Source of the DNA: Bacteroidaceae bacterium
GTDB taxonomy: Bacteria; Bacteroidota; Bacteroidia; Bacteroidales; Bacteroidaceae
Reading direction: 5' to 3'
Length of the DNA: 5,419 bases
Assembly: GCA_017466965.1 (NCBI GenBank)
Contig: JAFTTD010000309.1
Location: forward strand, 1 to 5,419
Shown: positions 1 through 5,419 of the stretch, one piece after another
Position numbering within the stretch: position 1 is the stretch's first letter
Layout of the letters: every line of letters begins with the position of its first letter
Made by a program: the position numbers and the translations under genes
Notes under the pieces: generated by a model
What the model was told of the DNA's origin: nothing
What the model saw: the letters and a program-made list of their open reading frames with translations, nothing else
Database searches by the model: none

Positions 1-1314
1 ATTAACAAGGTAAAGTTCCTTAGCCTCGCACATGGATTGGCGTCCACAGAGAAGGTTTTTGCCGCATAGTGCTACAGAAGTGTAGTCGTACTGTCCGTCG
101 GTGATTTTCTTTACTTCGCCATTGAGGTTTGTCTTATATACGTGTGTGCATCCGAACCATGTGCCTACGAAGAAGAGGTCTTTCGAGGTTTCAGCCCAGC
201 AGAATGCATCAACGCCGCTCTGGAACAGTTCTGTCACGTATGTCTTTTTGCCTGTTTCTATTTCATATACGCAAAGACGGTTGCGATCGCTTTCATATCC
301 GTCGCGTTCCATGCTCTGCCATGCTATGAACTTGCCGTCAGGAGAGAACTGAGGATTTGTGTCATATCCGAGGTTGTAATCCTTTCCTTCCTTGATTGGG
401 GCGTTAACAGCTTGGTTCTGCAGTGAATATGTATAGTCAACCTTAGGTGCTACATAATCAGCAGGTTTGCACAAATTAGTTGTTTTGCCTGATTCTACGT
501 TGTAAAGGAATATATCGGAATCGGTGCTTACAGCATAGTCAATGCCTGTCTTTTTCCTGCATGTGTATGCTATGCTCTTTGAGTCCGGACTCCATGCCAG
601 CTGTTCTATGCCTCCGAATGGCTTCATCGGACATTCGTATGGTTCATCTCCAAGTATGCGTACCGGATCTGTTGAAAGTTCTGTGCCATTGAATTGATAG
701 ATAAACGGCTGTGGTATGCTTTCAACCCATTCGTCCCAATGGCGATACATTGCATCGTTAAGCAATCTGCCTGTTGTCTTCTGAAGGTCTTTGTGCTTGT
801 CTGATACTCGTTCGCCAAATTTAACAGTATGGATTACCAGTATCTGTTTCTCGTCAGGCGAGAACATGAAATCATCTACATCTTTAGCAAGATTGGAGAT
901 TTGCTTTCTGTCTGAACCGTCAGGATTCATTGTCCAAATCTGCATAGTACCATTGTTTCCGGCTGCAAGATAAGCGATTTTTTTGCCACCGGCAATGAAT
1001 TTAGGAGCAAGTTCGCTGGATTTAGCGGAAGTAAGCAGTTTTTCATTGCTTCCGTCTGTATTGATGGTATATATTACCGTATGGCTTTTGTTTTCTTCCA
1101 CACTGTAATAACTCACATTGTATGCAACTGTCTGTGCGTCAGGAGATATTTCATAACCTCCGATTCGTCCCATAGCCCAGAGAGCTTCTGGAGTAAATGT
1201 CCTTTCTTTAATAACAGGTTTCTGACGACCGATAAAGTTGTCAGATGCTTGTATGTTTGTATTTGCCATACCAATGAGTCCTGCAGCCAATAAGGCTAAT
1301 GTTGAATGGTTCAT
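1..1314 (-). CDS. dpp5: Dipeptidyl-peptidase 5-like S9 family serine peptidase, N-terminal part (runs off left edge)
   Basis: The frame is open for exactly 438 codons from ATG at 1314 to base 1 with no stop, so the gene continues out of the window. DPP5-type S9 peptidases are roughly 690 residues, so about two thirds is present. Residues 1-23 look like a signal peptide (hydrophobic LALLAAGLIGMA, cleavage likely after IQA), which points to the periplasm. The rest is a beta-propeller with recurring blade motifs: SPDAQTVAY (57-65), GGKKIAY (109-115), SPDEKQIL (152-159), SPDSKSIAY (242-250) and SPDGKFIAW (324-332). The segment LLNDAMYRHWDEWVES (184-199) is typical of DPP5-like S9 enzymes and is the main reason for this call. 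The family cleaves dipeptides from peptide N-termini using a Ser-Asp-His triad in the C-terminal alpha/beta-hydrolase domain, which is not visible here. No Shine-Dalgarno is seen upstream, only A/T-rich sequence. It lies 154 nt downstream of yidC on the same strand. The S9 family is certain; the DPP5 subtype is likely. Confidence 0.88.
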   Translation of the reverse strand, partial: MNHSTLALLAAGLIGMANTNIQASDNFIGRQKPVIKERTFTPEALWAMGRIGGYEISPDAQTVAYNVSYYSVEENKSHTVIYTINTDGSNEKLLTSAKSSELAPKFIAGGKKIAYLAAGNNGTMQIWTMNPDGSDRKQISNLAKDVDDFMFSPDEKQILVIHTVKFGERVSDKHKDLQKTTGRLLNDAMYRHWDEWVESIPQPFIYQFNGTELSTDPVRILGDEPYECPMKPFGGIEQLAWSPDSKSIAYTCRKKTGIDYAVSTDSDIFLYNVESGKTTNLCKPADYVAPKVDYTYSLQNQAVNAPIKEGKDYNLGYDTNPQFSPDGKFIAWQSMERDGYESDRNRLCVYEIETGKKTYVTELFQSGVDAFCWAETSKDLFFVGTWFGCTHVYKTNLNGEVKKITDGQYDYTSVALCGKNLLCGRQSMCEAKELYLVN

Positions 1315-1376
1315 TATAGTATTATTTTATTTTAAGATGTATATATAATAATGATTATTATAGGTATAATGAAATT

Positions 1377-1461
1377 TGAAAATGAAGAACTTGGAAATGA
1401 ACTTACTACTATCGGACGAAATTCTTAATAATAGTATGGATTTCTAAGTTCTTCATTTTCA
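1377..1461. repeat. Long inverted repeat / potential 22-bp hairpin between yidC and the S9 peptidase gene
   Basis: The arm 1377-1398 (contains GAAAATGAAGAACTTGG) is the reverse complement of 1440-1461 (contains CTAAGTTCTTCATTTTC). Twenty-one of 22 positions pair; the exception is G1393 opposite T1445, a wobble in plus-strand RNA and an A-C mismatch in minus-strand RNA. The 41-nt interval holds a second short arm pair, TACTAT (1407-1412) with ATAGTA (1431-1436). The element starts 8 nt after the yidC stop codon. There is no T-tract after the stem on either strand, so a standard intrinsic terminator is not supported. An mRNA-processing or stabilising hairpin, a Rho-assisted terminator, or a small repeat element are all possible. 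Confidence 0.8.
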
Positions 1462-1468
1462 GTTTGGT

Positions 1469-3370
1469 TTATTTGTTCTTTTGTTGCTGTTGCTGTTGCT
1501 GACGAAGTATTTCCATCTGCTTTTCTTGCATTGCCTGGAACTTCTCCATCATGCTTGACGTTTTCTTCGGGTTCTGCTTGCGCTCCTGATAGCGTTTTTC
1601 AAGCTTGGCAAGTAGTTTTGAATCGTCTGTACTCTTTCTTAGGTACCACATCATTGCTACACCTATCACGCTTGATATGAAATAGTAGTAGTTCAGTCCC
1701 GCTGAATAGCCGTTGAATGAGAAGAAGAAAATCAGTGGCATCAGATATGTCATCCATTTCATCATCTTCATCTGCTGTTGCTGCTCTGGTGTCATGCTGT
1801 CTTGTTGCTGTCGCATTGTAAACCATGAGTTAGCTACAGTTGCTACGCACCATAGAATACAGAACAAACTCAAGTGGTCGCCGATTCCCCATATATGGAA
1901 GTCCCATCTGATTATGTCGTCGTAAGTCGAGAGGTCGTCAGCCCACAGGAATGATTCTCCTCTTAGTTCTATGGCGTTAGGAATAAAGTTGAACAATGCT
2001 ATCCAGATTGGCATCTGTATGAGCATAGGCAAGCATCCTCCCATCGGAGAAACTCCATATTGGCTGTAGAGCTTCATTATTTCCTGCTGTTTCAGCATTG
2101 CGTCCTCTGGTTTTGGATATTTTGCGCTTATTACGTCAATTTTCGGTCTCAGAACCCTCATGTTTGCTGAAGCAAGGTATGATTTCTTCATCAGAGGGAA
2201 CACTAATATCTTTATTATGATAGTGAGCAGAAGAAGCACTATACCCATATTTATTCCCCATCCGGTCATGAAATCGAACAGATATACCATGAAGAACCTG
2301 TTGATCAGGTTTATTATTGGCCATCCGAGATATACAAGACTTTGAAGGTCTAAGTCAAGAGAAGAGTTGCACAGTTTCTCATTATCATATAATGTAGAGA
2401 ATTTGTTAGGTCCGATATACATTTTCATGTTTGTTGGATTCTTGCCTGCAGGGTCAAACTTCGCTGTCATGGCAGCTCCGTAGGTTTTAAGATATCCGCT
2501 TCCTTCAGCATCTCTATAAGAAGATAATGTGTCAACGTCGAATGTTCCGTCTGCAATAAGTACCTGGCTGAAGAACTGGTTTTTGAATGCTATCCACTGG
2601 ATGTCTTCTTCAATGTCATCCTCGAATTCATCCATGCCTGTTGAACTCAGGTTCTCAGTGTCATTCTCATTTGTTCTGTATGCAATTGTACTATGCTGGT
2701 TCTCAAACGAATAACCTTTTTCCTGCTGGCGCAGATGCTCATTCCAAACGATATTGAACGTGCTTGTCTTTGAAGGGAAGAATCCTTCAAGACCGTTTGC
2801 TGCAACATCTATGTTTACAAGATATGAGTTAGGTATCAGAGTGTATGAAATGTCAATGCTTCCATCAGCAATAGGAAGACGCATTGTAACGGAACTGTCT
2901 GTCTGATTGACAGGTGTGAAGTACAGTTCATTGCTAACTATATTGTGTTCCTTTCCATCGAATGAGAATGTCATGTCTAAATCTTCTCCCTCGAAGAGAA
3001 CAACATTTCCGCCTTCCTGGTTTTTATACTCGTTGTCTTTCAGTTCAGCTCTTGTCAATTGTCCACCCTTGTTTGAAATGGACAGTTTCAGAAGACTGTT
3101 TTGGATTTCTGTAGTTCCTTTGTTTTCTTGTCTTGCAAGGAATAACGGACTTAGAGTGTCATTCTTTTCTGCAAATTCTCGCTTTGCCTTTTCTTCAGCC
3201 TCAATAGCCTCTGCCTTCATCTTGGCTTGCATCTCCGCTTGTTCAATGACAGCTTGCTTTTGTTCTTCTATCATTTGTTCTTTTCGTGAGTATGACTCGT
3301 ATGTCATGAATCCGAAAACAACAAGACCCATAAGCAAAATGCCTATTAAGGTGTTTTTGTCCATCTTCAT
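1469..3370 (-). CDS. yidC: Membrane protein insertase YidC (Oxa1/Alb3/YidC family), complete
   Basis: YidC inserts and folds inner-membrane proteins, alone or with SecYEG. The order of parts is that of a Gram-negative YidC: N-terminal membrane anchor (about 6-24), charged probable coiled coil (28-70), long periplasmic P1 domain (about 85-345), then the conserved insertase core with membrane segments near 352-393, 443-463, 498-518, 540-558 and 560-577. Diagnostic core features are FPLMKKSY (391-398), the cytoplasmic LRPKIDVISAKYPKPED stretch (407-423), and GVSPMGGCLPMLIQMPIWIAL (439-459). K387, in TIIIKILVFPL, sits where E. coli YidC has the groove arginine (R366), so positive charge is kept. 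The tail (578-633) is basic and ends in seven glutamines; such tails are thought to contact ribosomes. At 633 residues the length is normal for Bacteroidetes. Met3 (ATG at 3364) gives MDKNTLIGI, the start usual in relatives, and may be the true start rather than Met1. No Shine-Dalgarno is visible. Confidence 0.97.
   Translation of the reverse strand: MKMDKNTLIGILLMGLVVFGFMTYESYSRKEQMIEEQKQAVIEQAEMQAKMKAEAIEAEEKAKREFAEKNDTLSPLFLARQENKGTTEIQNSLLKLSISNKGGQLTRAELKDNEYKNQEGGNVVLFEGEDLDMTFSFDGKEHNIVSNELYFTPVNQTDSSVTMRLPIADGSIDISYTLIPNSYLVNIDVAANGLEGFFPSKTSTFNIVWNEHLRQQEKGYSFENQHSTIAYRTNENDTENLSSTGMDEFEDDIEEDIQWIAFKNQFFSQVLIADGTFDVDTLSSYRDAEGSGYLKTYGAAMTAKFDPAGKNPTNMKMYIGPNKFSTLYDNEKLCNSSLDLDLQSLVYLGWPIINLINRFFMVYLFDFMTGWGINMGIVLLLLTIIIKILVFPLMKKSYLASANMRVLRPKIDVISAKYPKPEDAMLKQQEIMKLYSQYGVSPMGGCLPMLIQMPIWIALFNFIPNAIELRGESFLWADDLSTYDDIIRWDFHIWGIGDHLSLFCILWCVATVANSWFTMRQQQDSMTPEQQQQMKMMKWMTYLMPLIFFFSFNGYSAGLNYYYFISSVIGVAMMWYLRKSTDDSKLLAKLEKRYQERKQNPKKTSSMMEKFQAMQEKQMEILRQQQQQQQKNK
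1481..1501 (-). repeat. CAGCAA microsatellite coding the YidC polyglutamine tail
   Basis: On the minus strand the codons run CAG CAA three times and then CAA, giving seven glutamines just before the final KNK of YidC. The unit is six bases, so slippage would change tail length without shifting frame. A second Gln-rich stretch (QQQ at 520-522 and QQQQ at 530-533) lies in the loop between two membrane segments, but its codons do not form such a regular repeat. Confidence 0.85.
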
Positions 3371-3390
3371 AGGTGGCTAGTTTTTAATTG

Positions 3391-3474
3391 TTAAATGGTT
3401 AATAATTTTGTTGAGGAGGAAGTTGCCTGAACAGCCGAATCATTCCTCTTGTAATTCAAAGTTTTATATGACAT
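3391..3474 (-). CDS. Possible 27-aa leader ORF upstream of yidC (tentative)
   Basis: Within the presumed yidC leader, ATG at 3474 opens a 27-codon frame that starts MSYKTLNYKRND, ends SSSTKLLTI and stops with TAA at 3391-3393, 20 nt before the yidC start. It is neither hydrophobic nor rich in one amino acid, so it does not look like a classic attenuator peptide. The upstream AGAGAA is at most a weak ribosome site. I do not recognise the peptide. A frame this short arises easily by chance; it is listed because it is the only uninterrupted small frame so close to the yidC start. Confidence 0.15.
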   Translation of the reverse strand: MSYKTLNYKRNDSAVQATSSSTKLLTI

Positions 3475-3577
3475 TTCTCTGCAAGGATTACTTTTTGTAA
3501 AGATATAAGTCGTACAAATCAGCATTTGTCGGCATATCTATATTGTCCTTGAGACTTTTGTGGTCATATTCAATTTG

Positions 3578-3585
3578 CAAAGTTA
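3578..3585 (-). promoter_or_regulatory. Candidate yidC promoter, -7 element TAACTTTG
   Basis: Read on the minus strand, 3585-3578 is TAACTTTG, which fits the Bacteroides -7 consensus TAnnTTTG. No TTTG is found at the -33 distance; only a T-rich stretch (TTTTTCTTTTT, around 3604-3614) is there, so the match is half-complete. If used, transcription would begin near 3571 and leave a leader of about 200 nt before yidC. Confidence 0.4.
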
Positions 3586-3703
3586 GTGTAAATTAGGCTA
3601 AATAAAAAGAAAAACATCGTTTTTTGAATAATATACGCTTATCTTGAATGTTTATTCAGCTATTTTTGCATATTGTTGAAAACAGTGTGGTGCGATTGTT
3701 ATT

Positions 3704-3759
3704 TCAGCGCAGTGATTATTTAATTACGGTGCAGTGTTTTCGGATTTTCAGTGCGCTGA
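3704..3759. repeat. GC-rich imperfect inverted repeat in the intergenic region
   Basis: TCAGCGCAGTGA (3704-3715) faces TCAGTGCGCTGA (3748-3759). Eleven of 12 positions pair; the mismatch is G3712 opposite G3751. Inside the 32-nt interval and overlapping the left arm, GTGATTA (3712-3718) could alternatively pair with TAATTAC (3721-3727). CAGTG occurs four times nearby (3683, 3710, 3732, 3749). The island stands out from very A/T-rich surroundings and could be a protein-binding site or part of a structured RNA. No known RNA family was recognised. Confidence 0.5.
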
Positions 3760-3857
3760 TTTGTAACAAACTCTTATATGGTGTTTATTTACTAATTACT
3801 GCAACGTTAGAATGTAGTGCTTTATGCTTGTTTTTCTGAGTTTTACCCTGTTTGTAG

Positions 3858-3904
3858 AACATAGAATGTTAATTTGTGGGCTTTATGGCATAAGAAATGT
3901 TAAT
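3858..3904 (+). promoter_or_regulatory. Repeated AATGTTAAT half-sites upstream of the DUF1573 promoter (putative operator)
   Basis: AATGTTAAT occurs at 3865-3873 and again at 3896-3904, 31 bp apart and so about three helical turns. The first copy is also the right half of a small palindrome, AACAT-AGA-ATGTT (3858-3870). The second copy ends 2 bp before the -33 TTTG. An inverted copy, TAACATTC, lies at 3955-3962 in the presumed 5' leader. The spacing suits a DNA-binding regulator, but the motif is A/T-rich and could recur by chance. Confidence 0.3.
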
Positions 3905-3906
3905 GG

Positions 3907-3938
3907 TTTGTAGTTTAATTAAAAATCAACTATATTTG
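3907..3938 (+). promoter_or_regulatory. Bacteroidetes-type promoter for the DUF1573 gene
   Basis: TTTG at 3907-3910 and TATATTTG at 3931-3938 match the -33 TTTG and -7 TAnnTTTG elements used by the Bacteroidetes primary sigma factor, with 20 bp between them, which is the expected distance. Transcription should start near 3944-3946, giving a leader of about 45 nt before the ATG at 3992. This is the clearest promoter in the window. Confidence 0.8.
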
Positions 3939-3991
3939 CGTCAAGTTTATAGAGTAACATTCTTTTATATATTAATTAGAAATTGAAATAC

Positions 3992-4402
3992 ATGTTTGTA
4001 AAAAAATCATATCTGCTGTTTCTCTTATTAATGGTGTGCTCTGTGTTTTCATTAAGCGCAAAGAAATATCCGGAAATAAAGTTTGAGAAAACAAGCATAG
4101 ATTTAGGCATGTTTTCTGAAGATGAACCTGTTCAGAAATGCGTGTTCAAATTCAAAAATGTAGGTGAAAAGAAGCTGGTCATTAATTATGTCCATGCCTC
4201 TTGCGGATGCACTGTTCCTGAGTATCCAAAAGATTTCATTGCTCCCGGAGATTCAGGGCAGATTGTTGTTACATATAACGGTAAAGGCAAATATCCTGGT
4301 AAATTCAAGAAATATATTCAGATATTTTCCAATTGCAAGGACGATTTGACAAGAATATTCATTGAAGGTGAAATGGTAGCAGTAAAGAAAGAAGATTTAT
4401 AG
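3992..4402 (+). CDS. Secreted DUF1573 domain protein
   Basis: This 136-residue protein is a signal peptide plus a single DUF1573 domain, an immunoglobulin-like (ASH/PapD-type) fold common in exported Bacteroidetes proteins. Residues 1-22 are MFVKK followed by a hydrophobic core and SLSA, consistent with signal peptidase I cleavage before KKYPE. The Cys in the core (C16) is not in a convincing lipobox. The domain spans about 29-128. Family hallmarks are FKFKNVGEKKLVI (52-64), ASCGCTVPEYPKDFIAPGDSG (69-89, with the CGC pair C71 and C73) and GKYPGKFKKYIQIFSN (99-114). The biochemical role of the family is unknown; an envelope location is likely. ATG at 3992 was chosen because it starts just before the basic n-region. 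An in-frame TTG at 3983 would add only three residues and is less likely. The gene has its own promoter and terminator and appears to be transcribed alone. Confidence 0.9.
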   Translation: MFVKKSYLLFLLLMVCSVFSLSAKKYPEIKFEKTSIDLGMFSEDEPVQKCVFKFKNVGEKKLVINYVHASCGCTVPEYPKDFIAPGDSGQIVVTYNGKGKYPGKFKKYIQIFSNCKDDLTRIFIEGEMVAVKKEDL

Positions 4403-4431
4403 AATGATTAGAAGATTTTTTAAATTCCCCC

Positions 4432-4468
4432 GAACGGTTTGGCTGTGACAGCTCAACCGTTCTTTTTT
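4432..4468 (+). terminator. Intrinsic terminator of the DUF1573 gene, overlapping the end of the convergent helicase gene
   Basis: GAACGGTTTGGCTG (4432-4445) pairs with CAGCTCAACCGTTC (4449-4462) around the triloop TGA. Twelve of 14 positions are Watson-Crick pairs, one more is G-T, and one is a T-C mismatch. Six Ts follow at 4463-4468. This is a classic Rho-independent terminator on the plus strand, 29 nt after the DUF1573 stop. On the minus strand the same hairpin contains the helicase stop codon and is followed by GGGGG rather than a T-tract, so it is probably weaker in that direction. Confidence 0.9.
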
Positions 4469-5419
4469 ATTATGTTGAGAATATCTTCGCCGTATTTGTC
4501 TGCAGTTTTCTTTCCGAAATACGGAATGGAAATCAGTTCAGACATGGTGGTTGGCTTTATGTTGGCAATGTTGATGAGAGCCTTTTGTGCTACAATGCAA
4601 TAAGCAGGAAGTTTAGCCTCCTGGGCACGCTCTTGTCGCCATGTTCGCAGTTTTTCGAATAACTGAGGATCGGTTATGTCTGAGGCTGTTTGCGCGTTCT
4701 GCGGATTTATGTCTGAATCTGTTTCTCCATATTTCAGTATGTTTCCATTCTTCTGTTTTTTCAGAACAGACTTTTCTTTGCTTGTCTTGCTGTCTTTTTC
4801 CGTAGTTAATATGGATTCAGCCTTGGCGTTCAGATATTTGCTGATGCTGAAACCTTTGTCAGATATTATTTCAAATGTTCTTGTCCTGCTTTTTACAGCT
4901 GAAAAGAATGTGTCCCATGCATTTGCAAACTGCTTTTTGACAACCTTGTTCTCAATCTGTATGTTTGAACTGTTAATAAGACTGTCAAACAAATCGTGCA
5001 GAGTCTTTGAAAAATAGTTAGATGCTTTCATGACTCTTTCCTGAAGCCTCTGGTCGTTTTTGTAGTCTGCTGTGCTCAATAAGATTTGCTGGTACTGCGT
5101 TCTGAATTTGACAGATACATCTGTTATTTTTTCATCAAAACTTTTGTCGGCTTCTTTTATTTTTTTGAGGAATATAGGAAATAAATTTGAAAGATATTCT
5201 TCTGTAATTCTAATCAAGTATGAAAGGTCTTCTTTCATTCTGCCGAAAAAGAACAGTTCGTCAAGGAGTGTGTTGAAATAAAAGAATCGTTTGGATTCTA
5301 AAACTTTATGTGAATCATAAGATTTCTGCTCCTCTTTCCTGATGTATTCATTTACTCTGCTGTCTGTTATTATGGAGTCGGGGTTTATTGGTTGGGTAAG
5401 TATCATTCCCTCAAGAGTG
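4453..5419 (-). CDS. Pif1-like helicase, C-terminal part with HRDC domain (runs off right edge)
   Basis: The frame stays open to the right edge. Four codons upstream of the first ATG (5406) read TLEG, giving TLEGMILTQPINPDSI and, soon after, SRVNEYI. This matches the segment after helicase motif VI in Pif1-family proteins (the SLEGL...F.P..V..HPRV.EFY pattern), so the ATG is internal and the ATPase motor lies outside the window. Numbering from that Met, residues 20-185 are largely helical and charged with no family I recognise, 200-245 is a polar Lys/Ser/Asp/Asn-rich linker, and 246-315 is an HRDC domain (DPQLFEKLRTWRQERAQEAK, then LPAYCIVAQKALINIA and ISIPYFGKKTADKYGEDIL). HRDC domains bind nucleic acid and occur at the C-terminus of RecQ and of many Bacteroidetes helicases. 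The protein should be cytoplasmic and act on DNA. Its stop (TGA, 4453-4455) lies inside the terminator of the convergent DUF1573 gene. HRDC is well supported; the Pif1 assignment rests on the short motif. Confidence 0.8.
   Translation of the reverse strand, partial: TLEGMILTQPINPDSIITDSRVNEYIRKEEQKSYDSHKVLESKRFFYFNTLLDELFFFGRMKEDLSYLIRITEEYLSNLFPIFLKKIKEADKSFDEKITDVSVKFRTQYQQILLSTADYKNDQRLQERVMKASNYFSKTLHDLFDSLINSSNIQIENKVVKKQFANAWDTFFSAVKSRTRTFEIISDKGFSISKYLNAKAESILTTEKDSKTSKEKSVLKKQKNGNILKYGETDSDINPQNAQTASDITDPQLFEKLRTWRQERAQEAKLPAYCIVAQKALINIANIKPTTMSELISIPYFGKKTADKYGEDILNIIKKNG

Larger units (their letters stand above)
3371..3991. other. Divergent intergenic region of about 620 nt between yidC and the DUF1573 gene
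   Basis: This stretch is A/T-rich and holds no gene I can recognise. From left to right it contains the yidC leader (3371 to about 3571) with one small minus-strand ORF, a candidate yidC promoter (3578-3585), a 7-bp inverted pair TGAATAA/TTATTCA (3625-3631 and 3652-3658), a GC-rich imperfect inverted repeat (3704-3759), repeated AATGTT-type half-sites (3858-3904 and 3955-3962), and a strong plus-strand promoter (3907-3938). A 63-codon plus-strand frame at 3648-3839 has no family resemblance and is not called. Confidence 0.8.

Noticed and set aside
1369..1447. Tiny plus-strand frames within the yidC-peptidase hairpin (MKFENEELGN... from 1369 and MKNLEMNLLL... from 1382)
   Set aside because: They are about 20 codons each, overlap in different frames, have no promoter in Bacteroidetes style, and fall inside a palindrome that explains the sequence better.
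1377..1461. Intrinsic terminator for yidC
   Set aside because: The stem is A/T-rich with a 41-nt interval, and no T-tract follows it on the minus strand, so it does not fit the standard model.
2907..3380. 157-codon plus-strand frame opposite the start of yidC
   Set aside because: It is antisense to the periplasmic and anchor regions of a certain yidC; its Ser/Phe-rich composition is what the reverse strand of that coding sequence gives.
3571..3600. Extended 30-codon minus-strand frame starting at a TTG (QIEYDHKSLKDN...)
   Set aside because: The TTG is part of the proposed -7 promoter element, so it would not be transcribed from that promoter; no alternative upstream promoter was seen.
3648..3839. 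63-codon plus-strand frame, hydrophobic and Cys-rich, in the intergenic region
   Set aside because: It has no recognisable family, no promoter or ribosome site in a useful position, and it crosses the structured inverted repeat. Its composition looks like translated A/T-rich non-coding DNA.
3983..3985. TTG as the start of the DUF1573 gene
   Set aside because: It adds only three residues and has no ribosome site; ATG at 3992 gives a normal signal-peptide n-region.
4676..5017. 113-codon plus-strand frame opposite the helicase gene
   Set aside because: It is antisense to a supported coding region, with a Phe/Ser/Leu-rich shadow composition and no family match.
5404..5406. ATG at 5406 as the true start of a 317-aa HRDC protein
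   Set aside because: The frame remains open upstream and encodes TLEG immediately before it, which continues the Pif1 post-motif VI pattern, so this Met is internal.

Overview
The window looks like chromosomal housekeeping DNA from a member of the Bacteroidales, probably Prevotellaceae or Bacteroidaceae. The evidence is a YidC with the Bacteroidetes-type long periplasmic domain and Gln-rich tail, a DPP5-type S9 peptidase, a secreted DUF1573 protein, a Pif1-type helicase with a C-terminal HRDC domain, A-rich translation starts without Shine-Dalgarno sequences, and a promoter that matches the Bacteroides TTTG / TAnnTTTG consensus exactly.

Layout. Positions 1-1314 (minus) hold the N-terminal 438 codons of a DPP5-like dipeptidyl-peptidase; its catalytic domain lies beyond the left edge. 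A 154-nt spacer (1315-1468) contains a long inverted repeat that could form a 22-bp stem. Positions 1469-3370 (minus) hold a complete yidC, upstream of the peptidase gene on the same strand. About 620 nt without a convincing gene follow (3371-3991). This stretch carries a probable yidC promoter and leader, a GC-rich imperfect inverted repeat, repeated AATGTT/AACATT half-sites and a strong plus-strand promoter. That promoter drives a 136-aa DUF1573 protein (3992-4402, plus), which ends at a hairpin-plus-T-tract terminator. A Pif1-like helicase gene converges on it (4453 to the right edge, minus), and its stop codon lies inside that terminator hairpin. Its 5' end is outside the window.

How the parts relate. 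YidC inserts inner-membrane proteins. The DPP5-like enzyme is expected in the periplasm, where it would release dipeptides, and the DUF1573 protein is also exported, so three of the four genes concern the cell envelope. The helicase is a DNA-maintenance enzyme and is unrelated in function. I saw no mobile element, CRISPR array, tRNA or rRNA, and no clear new multi-gene system. The items worth a second look are non-coding: the yidC-peptidase hairpin, the half-sites around the DUF1573 promoter, the structured intergenic island, a possible small ORF in the yidC leader, and the stop codon embedded in the convergent terminator.
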